From JBBDSU01 sp040904825 (lineage in GTDB: Bacteria > Actinomycetota > Nitriliruptoria > Nitriliruptorales > Nitriliruptoraceae): a DNA stretch of 62,355 bases. The position numbers were made by a program, and so were the translations under genes. Below, one piece after another: positions 35,645 through 44,554 of the stretch. Under the pieces are notes generated by a model. The model searched no databases and was not told the DNA's origin. It saw only the letters and a program-made list of their open reading frames with translations. The stretch is from assembly GCA_040904825.1 (NCBI GenBank), contig JBBDSU010000005.1:1-62355 (forward strand), written 5' to 3'. Numbering within the stretch: the first letter of the stretch is position 1; every line of letters begins with the position of its first letter.

Positions 35645-36271
35645 GTGCCTTCTGTCACTGTCCTCGAAGATCCCATCGCAGGCATCCAGCTTGCCTCATT
35701 GCGCGACAAGACCACCACGCCGGAACATTTCAGACACCATGCTCGGCGGCTCGGGGCAATGCTCGCGCTGTGGGCCGTGCGCGACCTGCCGTCGACCACA
35801 ACCACCGTCACCACTCCGCTGGCCGATGCACCGGCGACCGTGCCTGGTCGGACCATCGTCGCCGTACCAGTACTGCGAGCTGGGCTTGGTTTGCTGGCTG
35901 GGGTTCACGACGTGTTGCCGACTGCGCTTGTCGGCATGATCGGCCTTGAGCGAGACGCCACGACGCTCCAGGCTCGGCGCTACTACTTCAAGGTCCCACC
36001 GTTGGACGGAGCGTGGGTACTGGTACTCGAACCGATGCTCGCTACCGGAGGTTCCGCGTCCGATGCCGTCAAAGCACTCGATGCAGAAGGTGCCGAACAG
36101 GTGACGGTGCTCAGCGTCGTCGCAACCCAGCAAGGCATCGATCGGATTGTTGACGACAACCCCGGGGTACGCATTGTCACAGCCTCTGTCGATCCGACAC
36201 TCGATGACAACGGCTACATCGTGCCTGGCCTTGGGGACTTTGGAGATCGACTTTTCGGAACTCCTCACTGA
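35645..36271 (+). CDS. upp: Uracil phosphoribosyltransferase
   Basis: The 208-aa product has the normal Upp size. It has the N-terminal TVLEDPIAGIQLASLRDKTT, VPVLRAGLGL, the PRPP-loop LEPMLATGGSA (normally DPMLATGGS, so Glu replaces Asp), and the uracil-binding NGYIVPGLGDFGDR. It converts uracil plus PRPP to UMP. GTG 35645 has GAGGGG 7 nt upstream. Confidence 0.93.
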   Translation: MPSVTVLEDPIAGIQLASLRDKTTTPEHFRHHARRLGAMLALWAVRDLPSTTTTVTTPLADAPATVPGRTIVAVPVLRAGLGLLAGVHDVLPTALVGMIGLERDATTLQARRYYFKVPPLDGAWVLVLEPMLATGGSASDAVKALDAEGAEQVTVLSVVATQQGIDRIVDDNPGVRIVTASVDPTLDDNGYIVPGLGDFGDRLFGTPH

Positions 36272-36454
36272 GTGCGCTTGAGCTTGCACTGACAACGCCC
36301 ATCCCGCCCACACTCGGCATGCACCAAACCTGAGCGTCACACGCATCGTGCCCACGCCGATTCAGCACGACACCACTTGGTTCGGCTCAACGCCACCCAA
36401 CGAGGCGCGACGTCACCTCAGGCCGATCACGACGCACCGTCGGCATGCCGGCGG

Positions 36455-38151
36455 CTATTGCCGAGCGAATCCGCCGTATTCGCCTTGGCGATACACCAGT
36501 GGCGGTCCTGCACCATCAGCGCCGAGATCAACAACCTGGCCGACAACAATCATGTGATCGCCACCTTCATGGACATCCCACAGCCGGCAGTCAACCCACC
36601 CGGCATGGTCGACTAGCAAGGGAGCTCCGGTTGCCCGCTGGAACGTCGGTATATCGCTGAACTGCCCATTCCCGGATCCACGATCGGGGTCCGCGAACCA
36701 CAGGGACGTATCTGCGTGACCTTCGGGAAGAAAGCTCAGGCCGAACACACCGGACGACGAAATGAGTGGCAGCATGGTGGTGGTGCGATCGATGCAGACG
36801 AGCACCAGCATGGGATCCAACGAAAGTGAGGTGACAGCGTTGGCCGTCATGCCGTGAGGCACGCCGTCAACCAGCGTCGTGACCACGGCAACGCCCGTTA
36901 CGAACCGTCCCATGACATCACGAAACTGGTCGGGTGTCGGTCCGTTGCGCAATCCATCGAACAGATCGTGCTCGAGACCATCAGCCACCCCGAGCTCGCC
37001 ATCCCGCAACGCAAACTGTTCGACCGCGAAAGCGCGGGCAGCAATGTCGTCGGGCAGGTTTAGGAAGAAGGAGTCCTCGCCGATCTGACTGCGGTGAGCA
37101 GCCATCGCAGCGCGCTTCAGCCCAATCCACGGCGCGACGTCAACCTCGGTCGTGACCTGATCGTCCGCAACACCGAACGCGACATCATCCGCTGCTGGCT
37201 CCCCGACCTGCTCCCCGACCTGTTCGCCGACCTGCGTCCCGAATTCCTCACCGACCTGCTCCGGGACCTGCTTCCCGACCTCCTCGCCGACCTGCTTCCC
37301 GACCTGCTCGCCGATGGCACCGCCGTCACTGACAAAGCGATCTCCTCCTTCGTCGGCCGGTTGAGCATCCTCATCCGACGCCTGACCATGACCTGTAGCG
37401 TCGCCTAGGGGATCGCCCTCGGGATCCGAGAACGGAGACGGCAGCCCNNNNNNNNNNNNNNNNNNNNNNNNNNNNNNNNNNNNNNNNNNNNNNNNNNNNN
37501 NNNNNNNNNNNNNNNNNNNNNNNNNNNNNNNNNNNNNNNNNNNNNNNGATCGCCCTCGGGATCCGAGAACGGAGACGGCAGCCCCGCGTCGGCCAGCGCC
37601 TCCTCGATGACCTCGATGCGGCCTCGCGTCAAGACGTGGACATACCGCTTGGCAACTTTCCAGGGGTCCCCGTCCACGTCGGCCACCGGGTCGGCCGCCA
37701 CATCTACAGCTCTGGAGGTGACCAGGTTGGCTTTAATGTGATCGGGATGCCCGTAGGTGCCACGCTCGTCGTCAGACACGACGACGAGCGGTCGCTCGGC
37801 CCGAATGATTGAGGCCAGCTTGCGAGCCGCCTCCTCGATGTCGGCACGATGGAACGACGCCGGGTGGTCGTTGGCAGGACTACCCACCATGCCGCTATCG
37901 CGATAGCCCAGTTCGTAGTGCCGGCCAACGTTGAGCACCGCGATCGCATCGGCGAGCTCTCGGCGACGATGGTCCGCCAGTGGCACATCGCCAAGATCGA
38001 TCCCAGCGAGGTTCTCACCTTCCTCACCACCGGTGCAGGTGACCACGACCGTGCGAATGCCGGTGTCTGCGGCACGTGCAAGCACACCGCCGCAGGCGAT
38101 CGATTCATCGTCAGGGTGTGGATGCACACAGAGCAATGTCAGGTCATCCAC
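36455..38151 (-). CDS. PIG-L (GlcNAc-Ins-type) deacetylase fused to flavin reductase, spanning a gap
   Basis: The first part (GTG 38151, GGAG 5 nt upstream; ATG 38196 is possible) has the zinc motif CVHPHPDDESIACGG and YGHPDHIKANL of MshB-like deacetylases. The 37 bp flanking the N gap (37411-37447 and 37548-37584) are identical and in the same codon register. Beyond the gap no stop occurs until 36455. The continuation gives a roughly 60-residue Gln/Val/Gly/Glu repeat, then the normal PIG-L ending (TTEVDVAPWIGLKRAAMAAH, EHDLFDGL). A flavin reductase domain (PDQFRDVMGRFVTGVAVVTT, GMTANAVTSLSLDP, GLSFLPEGH) follows at once. Merging the 37-bp copies gives 519 aa. The apparent stop at 37405 is an artefact of the 100-N spacer, and the ATG at 37105 is internal. 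One alternative is two separate genes if the gap hides a stop. Confidence 0.75.
37202..37314. repeat. In-frame 12-bp degenerate repeat coding a Gln-Val-Gly-Glu linker
   Basis: About nine 12-bp units (GACCTGCTCCCC-like on the plus strand) encode EQVG/KQVG steps of the fused deacetylase. The unit length is a multiple of three and no unit makes a stop in the coding frame. Confidence 0.8.
37448..37547. other. Assembly gap with 37-bp direct repeat flanks
   Basis: This is 100 N. The 37 bases before and after are identical, so contig ends probably overlap, or a 37-bp repeat was collapsed. Confidence 0.95.
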
Positions 38152-38587
38152 CGCTTCTCCGAGATTCGTGGTCTGAGATTCGTGGCTAGTAGGCATCCGT
38201 CCGAATGCTGCGATGCTGGCGGGCCGAAGGCTCGCGTCGTGCGCTGTTCCGATGCCTCTCACATTGCATCGCACTGATACTGCTCACCATGCGCCGCACC
38301 GACACATCGATGCTTCGCACCGCGAGCCCCACCGGCACCCCGCGTGCACCGCGTGCGCCGCACCAACATTTTGCGCACTGCGCTTGATGCAGTGCCGGCA
38401 CGCGATGCGACAGCCTGCCACGTCGGTGGCTGAGCCCGAAGCAGGCTGCTTCCAGGCGACTCACGTCGTCGGGAGCACGACCACCACGCTACGGCACCCA
38501 CAGACCCGAGTCGCGATCCCGTCAGTAGCCTGCAACCGTCCAGCTTTCCCGCGGCGTGTGACCATCGCCATCTGCACTCGATGAGGC
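38152..38587. other. Divergent region between deacetylase fusion and RNase D
   Basis: This 436-bp stretch holds both promoters. Around 38300-38370 there are loose caccgcgtgc/gcgccgcacc repeats. No gene, RNA or operator is supported. Confidence 0.5.
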
Positions 38588-39781
38588 ATGACGAATACCG
38601 CTCCCCGGATCCATTTCGTCGACCGTCCCGATGATGTCGGTGCGGCGCTTTCACGCGTGGACACAGCGGTCATCGGCATCGACGTCGAACGGGCTGATGC
38701 CCATCGCTACCACCGGCGTGCGGCGCTCGTCCAAGTCGGGCAAGGCGATAACTGCGTCCTGTTCGATGCCGTCGCACTCGACGAACTGGCCGCCCTCAAC
38801 GACTTCCTCGATGACGAGCGGGTGGCGGTGCTCCACGCGGCAGACAACGATCTTGTGCCGCTGGCTCGACTTGGTGTCTTGCCTGACCGGATCGCCGACA
38901 CAGCCGTGGCGGCAGCACTGCTGGGACTTCCTACCGGGCTGGAAACCCTTCTTGCGGATTTCCTCGATGTGACGATCGAAGGCGACAAGAGCGCGTTCCA
39001 GCGCGCCGATTGGGAACAGCGGCCCTTGCCCGACGACATGGCGGCCTATGCCGCAGGCGACGTCGTCCACCTTCCTGAATTGTGGAGCCTGCTCGCGGAC
39101 CGCCTCGAAGATCAGGGGCGCACCACGTGGTACGAACAAGAGCTAGTCGCGCGTATCGAACGGATGGAAAGCGACGACCGGTCATGGCGCAAGGTCAAGC
39201 GAATCGGACGGATGTCCGATGAACAACGCACGATCGTTCGAGTCGTCTGGGAAGCCCGCGAGGAGCTAGCCCGCACGCACGATCTCGCGCCCAATCATCT
39301 GCTTCGTGACGATGCGATCGTGCGGATAGCGCTCGATCCGCCGACGACCGAAGCTGCTCTCCTCCGTCGCGCTCAGCGGCGCCACCCGCCGATTCGCGAC
39401 CACGTTGCTGCACTGCTTGAAGCAGTCGCGCGAGGACGCAACGCCGAGCCAGAGTCGACGCGACCTGATGGGCAGCGCCCGATGTCCGATGTGGACCGAG
39501 CCGCAATCGACGCTTTGCGCAAGGCGCGAGCAGAAGTCGCCGAACAGCTCGGTATCGACGCTGGCGTGTTATGTCCAGCGCGTCCGCTCGCCAGTGCCGT
39601 GATGAGTGACCCCGAGGACGCCGCCGCGCTGTGCGCCAAGGCTGAACTACGACCGTGGCAGGCACAGTTGCTCGCCGAACCACTCTGGAACGCCTATCAG
39701 GCCACCATCAACGAGGCCCGGCATGACGCCTCCTTGCCCGTCACACCCACAACCGCTCCATCGCCACCCGAGACGGCATAA
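38588..39781 (+). CDS. rnd: Ribonuclease D
   Basis: The 397-aa product has the DEDDy exonuclease domain: IGIDVERADAHRY (Exo I Asp, Glu), HAADNDLVPL (Exo II) and YAAGDVVHLPEL (Exo III Tyr-Asp). HRDC helical repeats follow (MSDEQRTIVRVVWEAREELA, later VDRAAIDALRKARAEVAEQL). It trims tRNA 3' ends. The stop at 39779-39781 directly precedes an N gap. Confidence 0.92.
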   Translation: MTNTAPRIHFVDRPDDVGAALSRVDTAVIGIDVERADAHRYHRRAALVQVGQGDNCVLFDAVALDELAALNDFLDDERVAVLHAADNDLVPLARLGVLPDRIADTAVAAALLGLPTGLETLLADFLDVTIEGDKSAFQRADWEQRPLPDDMAAYAAGDVVHLPELWSLLADRLEDQGRTTWYEQELVARIERMESDDRSWRKVKRIGRMSDEQRTIVRVVWEAREELARTHDLAPNHLLRDDAIVRIALDPPTTEAALLRRAQRRHPPIRDHVAALLEAVARGRNAEPESTRPDGQRPMSDVDRAAIDALRKARAEVAEQLGIDAGVLCPARPLASAVMSDPEDAAALCAKAELRPWQAQLLAEPLWNAYQATINEARHDASLPVTPTTAPSPPETA

Positions 39782-39782
39782 C

Positions 39783-39882
39783 NNNNNNNNNNNNNNNNNN
39801 NNNNNNNNNNNNNNNNNNNNNNNNNNNNNNNNNNNNNNNNNNNNNNNNNNNNNNNNNNNNNNNNNNNNNNNNNNNNNNNNNN
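39783..39882. other. Assembly gap between rnd and ispH
   Basis: This is 100 N in a short convergent interval. No long flank repeat is visible. Confidence 0.95.
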
Positions 39883-39924
39883 ACCGGATCAGCGACCGGC
39901 ACCACCGGCTGCCGGTGGAGACCG

Positions 39925-40884
39925 TCAGCCGGTGGTCGTGACCGAAGTGAGCTTGCGCGCGAGGTTCGACGGCATCGCAAACTCCACGTCCTCGTCGACG
40001 ACCATCACGGTGTCGATCGTCGGTGTGCCCCTCGCCCGGAACCAGTCGATGACTTCTTCGACGAGCACTTCAGGGGCTGACGCGCCCGAGGTCAATCCGA
40101 CGACACCTGCGTCAGCGACCCACGTCGGATCAATCTCATCGGCCTGGTCGATGAGATAGGCCGGCACCGAGCGATCTCGCGACACCTCAACAAGTCGCTT
40201 GGAGTTCGATGACGTTTGCGATCCGACGACCAGGATGACATCACATCGTTGTGCCAGCTGCTTGACGGCATCCTGGCGATTTTGGGTCGCGTAGCAGATG
40301 TCGTCCTTTTTGGGCTGATGCAACATGGGGAAGCGCTCGCGCAGACGATCAACGACAGCGGAGGTTTCATCCATCGACAGTGTTGTCTGGGTGATGTAGG
40401 CGATGTTCGCATCTTCAGCGAGCGGCAGCGCATCGACATCGTCAGGTGTTTCGACCAGGTTGATGGAACTTGGCGCCTGACCCATCGTGCCGATGACTTC
40501 TTGATGGCCTTCGTGTCCAATGAGGACGAGGTCCAGGCCGTCACGTGCGAAACGGCGAGCTTCGTGGTGGACTTTGGTCACCAGCGGGCAGGTGGCGTCA
40601 ATCAGTTCGTGCCCGAGACGACGCGAATTAGCGAAGGCTTCAGGCGGTGATCCGTGCGCCGAGAAGACCACGACCGCGCCCTCAGGAACCTCAGCCTCAT
40701 CCTCTACAAACACCGCTCCCTTGCGTCGCAGCGCCTCGACCACGTGGGTGTTGTGAACGATTTCATGCCGCACGTAGACCGGCGCGCCATAAGCTTCAAG
40801 CGCCTTTTCGACGATCAGCACTGCACGGTCGACTCCCGCGCAAAAGCCCCTTGGAGCGGCCAGCAACAGCGTGTGAACATCCAT
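39925..40884 (-). CDS. ispH: 4-hydroxy-3-methylbut-2-enyl diphosphate reductase
   Basis: The 319-aa product has the three cluster cysteines in APRGFCAGVDRA, IDATCPLVTKVH and ICYATQNRQ. The substrate motif HNTHVV and the catalytic Glu region (TQTTLSMDET) are also present. It makes IPP and DMAPP in the MEP pathway and pairs functionally with uppS in this window. The ATG at 40884 is the start just before the first conserved strand. No clear ribosome binding site is seen. Confidence 0.94.
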   Translation of the reverse strand: MDVHTLLLAAPRGFCAGVDRAVLIVEKALEAYGAPVYVRHEIVHNTHVVEALRRKGAVFVEDEAEVPEGAVVVFSAHGSPPEAFANSRRLGHELIDATCPLVTKVHHEARRFARDGLDLVLIGHEGHQEVIGTMGQAPSSINLVETPDDVDALPLAEDANIAYITQTTLSMDETSAVVDRLRERFPMLHQPKKDDICYATQNRQDAVKQLAQRCDVILVVGSQTSSNSKRLVEVSRDRSVPAYLIDQADEIDPTWVADAGVVGLTSGASAPEVLVEEVIDWFRARGTPTIDTVMVVDEDVEFAMPSNLARKLTSVTTTG

Positions 40885-41273
40885 GCCACGAGGGTAGCGA
40901 TCATGGCCAGCACGCCTGCCCAACGAGGCAGCGCCCACAGCCCAGCCCGGCAACAGNNNNNNNNNNNNNNNNNNNNNNNNNNNNNNNNNNNNNNNNNNNN
41001 NNNNNNNNNNNNNNNNNNNNNNNNNNNNNNNNNNNNNNNNNNNNNNNNNNNNNNNNGCAGCCGCCAAACGCGACACAGCCGCGCGATTGACGAGACCCGC
41101 AAGGCACGCGGACGCTGGACTTCCTCAGTCCCTGTGGCAGACTGGACACTGCAGGCCCGGTTCCACGCGGACGACCTTTCAGTCTTCCTACGACGGACCG
41201 GGCTGATGTGTGCCGGACCCGGTCGCAACCGCGACCGCCAAGCCCAGCATCCGGCTCACGGAGGACGATCAAC
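40885..41273. other. Divergent region ispH / trk operon with gap
   Basis: This 389-bp stretch includes the N gap 40957-41056. Promoters for ispH and the trk operon must lie here. GGAGG, 9 nt before GTG 41274, is the ribosome binding site. No other feature is seen. Confidence 0.6.
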
Positions 41274-42209
41274 GTGCACATCATCATCGGCGGATGCGGG
41301 CGCTTAGGCGCTGAGATCGCCGAACAGCTGTCGGTCGACGCCGATACTGACGTCGTCATCCTCGATACTGATCCGATGGCGTTTGACCGCCTCGGAGCCG
41401 GCTTCAACGGTGAGACGCTCGTGGGCGATTGCACCGACCGGGATGTTCTCGAACAGGCTGGCATCGCGCGAGCAGATGGCCTGATCGCGGTCACGCGTTC
41501 CGACAATGCGAACCTCATGACCGTGGAAATCGCCACCCACCTGTATGACGTGCCCCGGACCATCGCACGGCTGTTCAACCCTGAGCGCGAAGACGTCTAC
41601 CGCAAGCTTGGCGTGCGCTATGTGTCGTCGACGAACACGATCGCAAAGTTGTTCCTCAACGAGTTCAGGGATGACGCCTTCCCGCTGCACGTGAGCTTCA
41701 TCGACACCGACGTGTCAGTCGTTGATCTCGAGGTTGATACATCCGCCCACGGCATGGATGTCGCCGAGTTCGAACAGGACGGGTTGCTGCGGATCGCGGC
41801 CGTCAGACGCGGTGCCCGGGTGTTCATCCCCGACGCAAGCGACCGCCTCGAGTACGACGACGTCATCACTGTGGCGATGAAACCGGGGGCGCGACGCGGA
41901 CTGGGAAGCCTCGTGCGCAATCCCTACGACCGTGCTCGCGTCCACGGCCAGATCACTCCCGGTGGCGTGCCGGCGACCAAGGACAAACGGTCCGACGCCA
42001 CAGAACCCGACCCCGGACAGCCAGACCCGGTGCAGCCGGCTACCGATTCCCCGGCGCACGGCGTCGGTACTGAGCGTCACGCCCCCGACACACCAACCGA
42101 CGCAGACGCCCCACACACTGAGGTGGACAGGACTGCCGCCGACACTCCAGACGTCACCGGACCGGGCTCCTCGGTGCCGACTCCTCAGCCCGACCGCGAC
42201 AGGAGCTGA
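41274..42209 (+). CDS. TrkA-family potassium uptake regulator, first subunit
   Basis: The 311-aa product has an RCK N-domain with the Rossmann motif GGCGRLGAEIAEQL and acidic ribose binder VVILDTD. A TrkA-C domain (about 130-215) follows, then a roughly 90-residue Pro/Thr/Asp-rich disordered tail. The tail is unusual for TrkA. GTG 41274 has GGAGG upstream. The second TrkA gene begins two bases after its stop. Confidence 0.88.
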   Translation: MHIIIGGCGRLGAEIAEQLSVDADTDVVILDTDPMAFDRLGAGFNGETLVGDCTDRDVLEQAGIARADGLIAVTRSDNANLMTVEIATHLYDVPRTIARLFNPEREDVYRKLGVRYVSSTNTIAKLFLNEFRDDAFPLHVSFIDTDVSVVDLEVDTSAHGMDVAEFEQDGLLRIAAVRRGARVFIPDASDRLEYDDVITVAMKPGARRGLGSLVRNPYDRARVHGQITPGGVPATKDKRSDATEPDPGQPDPVQPATDSPAHGVGTERHAPDTPTDADAPHTEVDRTAADTPDVTGPGSSVPTPQPDRDRS

Positions 42210-42211
42210 CC

Positions 42212-42880
42212 ATGTACGTCGTCATCGCTGGCGGTGGACGCATCGGCCGCTACATCGCGCGTGACATGAGCAGCAAAGGCCATGAGGTCACCATCATCGA
42301 GCGGTTAGCAGAGCGTTGTGAGCAGTTGGTTGCCGACGCCCAGGTGCTCGTCATCCAGGGCGACGCGTGCGACGTGCGCTACTTGGAACAGGCTCACGCC
42401 GATCGAGCCGACGTGTTCGTTGCGACGACCCACGATGACGACGAAAACCTCGTTGCGTGCCAGCTCGCCAAGATCGAGTTCGGGCTTCCTCGAGCCATCA
42501 GCCGGGTCAACACGCCCAAGAACGTGGAGATTTTTGCAGCACTGGGGATCGAACCAGTGTCGTCCACGCGCCTCATCTCTGAGCTGCTTGAGAACGAGTT
42601 CTCAGTCGGAGAACTCCACCGCCTGGTGACCTTGAAGGGCGGCTCGGTCGAGCTCGTCGAACTGAAGATCCCCGATCCGGACGAAGCCACCACTCGCCCA
42701 CCCGAACACATCTCCGACATCGACCTGCCTGGCCAGTCGGTGCTCGTCGCCATCTTTCGCGGCGACGAGACCATCATCCCGACACCCGACACACCGCTGT
42801 TGCCGGGCGACGAAGTGGTCGCGTTAACAAGCCCAGAACGAGAAGATGATCTCATACGCGCCCTCTTGAAGGGACGCTGA
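42212..42880 (+). CDS. trkA: TrkA-family potassium uptake regulator, second subunit
   Basis: The 222-aa product has the normal RCK plus TrkA-C layout: VVIAGGGRIGRYIARDM, VTIIERLAERCEQL, VIQGDACDV, and the C-terminal LLPGDEVVALTSPE. AGGAGC lies upstream of the ATG. Pairs of TrkA proteins (CeoB/CeoC) form a mixed gating ring with TrkH. The stop overlaps the next small gene in TGATG. Confidence 0.9.
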   Translation: MYVVIAGGGRIGRYIARDMSSKGHEVTIIERLAERCEQLVADAQVLVIQGDACDVRYLEQAHADRADVFVATTHDDDENLVACQLAKIEFGLPRAISRVNTPKNVEIFAALGIEPVSSTRLISELLENEFSVGELHRLVTLKGGSVELVELKIPDPDEATTRPPEHISDIDLPGQSVLVAIFRGDETIIPTPDTPLLPGDEVVALTSPEREDDLIRALLKGR

Positions 42881-43029
42881 TGGCCTCTCGCACCCCATCC
42901 CGTCACCTTCGTGACACCTTCGCCGACGCGGCCAGAGGTACAGCATGGGTGACCGGTATCACCTTGACCGTGATTGCCGTCGGGTTTGGTATCACCGTCA
43001 TCATGTCGATGCTTTTCAGCAGCTCGTGA
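42880..43029 (+). CDS. 49-residue single-pass membrane peptide in the trk operon
   Basis: The ATG at 42880 shares a base with the trkA stop (TGATG). The stop at 43027-43029 is 4 nt before trkH. The product has a basic and polar first half (SRTPSRHLRDTFADAARG) and one hydrophobic segment (ITLTVIAVGFGITVIMSMLF). Tight coupling on both sides argues it is translated. By analogy with KdpF and other small transporter partners it may stabilise or modulate the TrkH complex; that is inference. No family is recognised. Confidence 0.65.
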   Translation: MASRTPSRHLRDTFADAARGTAWVTGITLTVIAVGFGITVIMSMLFSSS

Positions 43030-43033
43030 CGCC

Positions 43034-44554
43034 ATGACCGTCATTCTCCGGCCCGGCGCCGACGACCTGCGCCTCATCGGCTTCTACCTCGGCAAGGTCC
43101 TAATGGGCCTTGGCATCGTGATGCTGGCTCCGTTGGTCTTCGCGCTGAGCGCACGCGAATGGAACTCCGCCAGCGCGTTTGCCATCGGGGCAAGCCTGTG
43201 CATCATCGCCGGCGCGGCCAGCGATGCGCGCCTGACAACCCGCCGACCACTGACCTGGGCCCACGGCATGGTCATCGTCGCCTTGGCGTGGCTCATCGGT
43301 GCCATCTTCGCTGCGGTGCCGATGTATCTCTCCGGACGCTTCTCGCACCCGTTGGCGGCACTGTTCGAAGCGATGTCTGCCCTGACCACCACCGGCATGT
43401 CGGTCATCCACGATCTCGATCACACGCCGCTGTCGGAAGATTTCTACCGCCACTTGCTCCAGTTCGCAGGCGGGCAGGGCATCGTCATCGTGGTGCTCTC
43501 ACTGTTCGCCAGTGGCGGATCGAGGATCGCGTCGCTGTACTCGTCAGAAGCACGCGACGAACGGATTCTGCCGAACTTCATCCGTACCGCTCGCTTCATC
43601 TTCCTGGTCGCCGGCACTTTCTTGATTGTCGGAACCGCAGCCTTGTTTATCGCCCTGATCAACGCCGGCTTCGCACCAGGAAGGGCGCTCTACCACGCGA
43701 TCAACCTGTTTTTCTCATCGTTCGACACCGGCGGGTTTTCGGTGATGCAGTCCTCGATCATCTACTACCACTCGGTAGGTGTCGAGATCGTGGTGATGGT
43801 CCTGATGCTGGCTGGCACCGTGTCGTTCGGTCTGCACTTCGCCCTGTGGCACCGACGTCCCGGTGAAGTCCTGCGGCACCTCGAAACCCGCACGCTGGCC
43901 ACGACCAGTGCCGTGTTCTTTGTCGTTGTGTGCCTAGGCCTGCTGCGTTCAGGAACCTATGACTCGACTGAGTCGCTGTTCCGAAAGGGATTCTTCACGC
44001 TGGTTTCCGCCGTCTCAAGCACGGGCCATCAGGTCAACATAGGTGGCACCTATCTGACGGACTGGGGAGTGCTCGCGCCAGCAGCGATCGTTGGCGCGAT
44101 GGCGATCGGGGGAATGGCGTCGTCGACGGCTGGCGGCATCAAGGCCCTGCGGGTCGGCATCGCGTTCAAGACGCTGGTACACGACATTCGGCGCCTGCTC
44201 CTCCCCGAATCGGCGCTCGTCGTCACCACCTACCACGCGGGACGACGCCGCATCCTGCGCGACGACACAGCACGAGCTGCGTCCATGATCCTGCTGCTGT
44301 TCTTCGGTTCGTACCTCATCGGCGCCATCGTCGGCCTTTCCTACGGACAGTTCGACATCACCCAGACACTCTTCGAGTCTGTCTCCGTCGGCTCCAACAT
44401 TGGCATCTCCATCGGCGTCGTCAACCCCGACATGCCCAAAGGCCTGATGGCTGTCTACACGTTGCAGATGTGGCTCGGCCGCCTCGAGTTCGTCGCGGTG
44501 TTCGCGCTGCTCGGCTACCTATTTTCGATCGCACGGGGACGGGTGCGCACATGA
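43034..44554 (+). CDS. trkH: TrkH-type potassium channel subunit
   Basis: The 506-aa integral membrane protein has four M1-P-M2 repeats. Selectivity loops appear as SALTTTGMSVI, FSSFDTGGFSV, SAVSSTGHQVN and SVGSNIGISIG, with the conserved Gly in each except the third filter, which reads TGHQ. It takes up K+ with the TrkA ring. Its stop overlaps the next gene by ATGA. Confidence 0.93.
   Translation: MTVILRPGADDLRLIGFYLGKVLMGLGIVMLAPLVFALSAREWNSASAFAIGASLCIIAGAASDARLTTRRPLTWAHGMVIVALAWLIGAIFAAVPMYLSGRFSHPLAALFEAMSALTTTGMSVIHDLDHTPLSEDFYRHLLQFAGGQGIVIVVLSLFASGGSRIASLYSSEARDERILPNFIRTARFIFLVAGTFLIVGTAALFIALINAGFAPGRALYHAINLFFSSFDTGGFSVMQSSIIYYHSVGVEIVVMVLMLAGTVSFGLHFALWHRRPGEVLRHLETRTLATTSAVFFVVVCLGLLRSGTYDSTESLFRKGFFTLVSAVSSTGHQVNIGGTYLTDWGVLAPAAIVGAMAIGGMASSTAGGIKALRVGIAFKTLVHDIRRLLLPESALVVTTYHAGRRRILRDDTARAASMILLLFFGSYLIGAIVGLSYGQFDITQTLFESVSVGSNIGISIGVVNPDMPKGLMAVYTLQMWLGRLEFVAVFALLGYLFSIARGRVRT

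Noticed and set aside
36455..37105. Stand-alone flavin reductase starting at ATG 37105
   Set aside because: The first 55 residues after that ATG are the C-terminal end of a PIG-L domain and the frame is open far upstream, so the ATG is internal.
37094..37408. Plus-strand ORF with DLLPDLLADLL repeats
   Set aside because: It is the antisense shadow of the repeat in the PIG-L fusion; it has no ribosome site and no homology.
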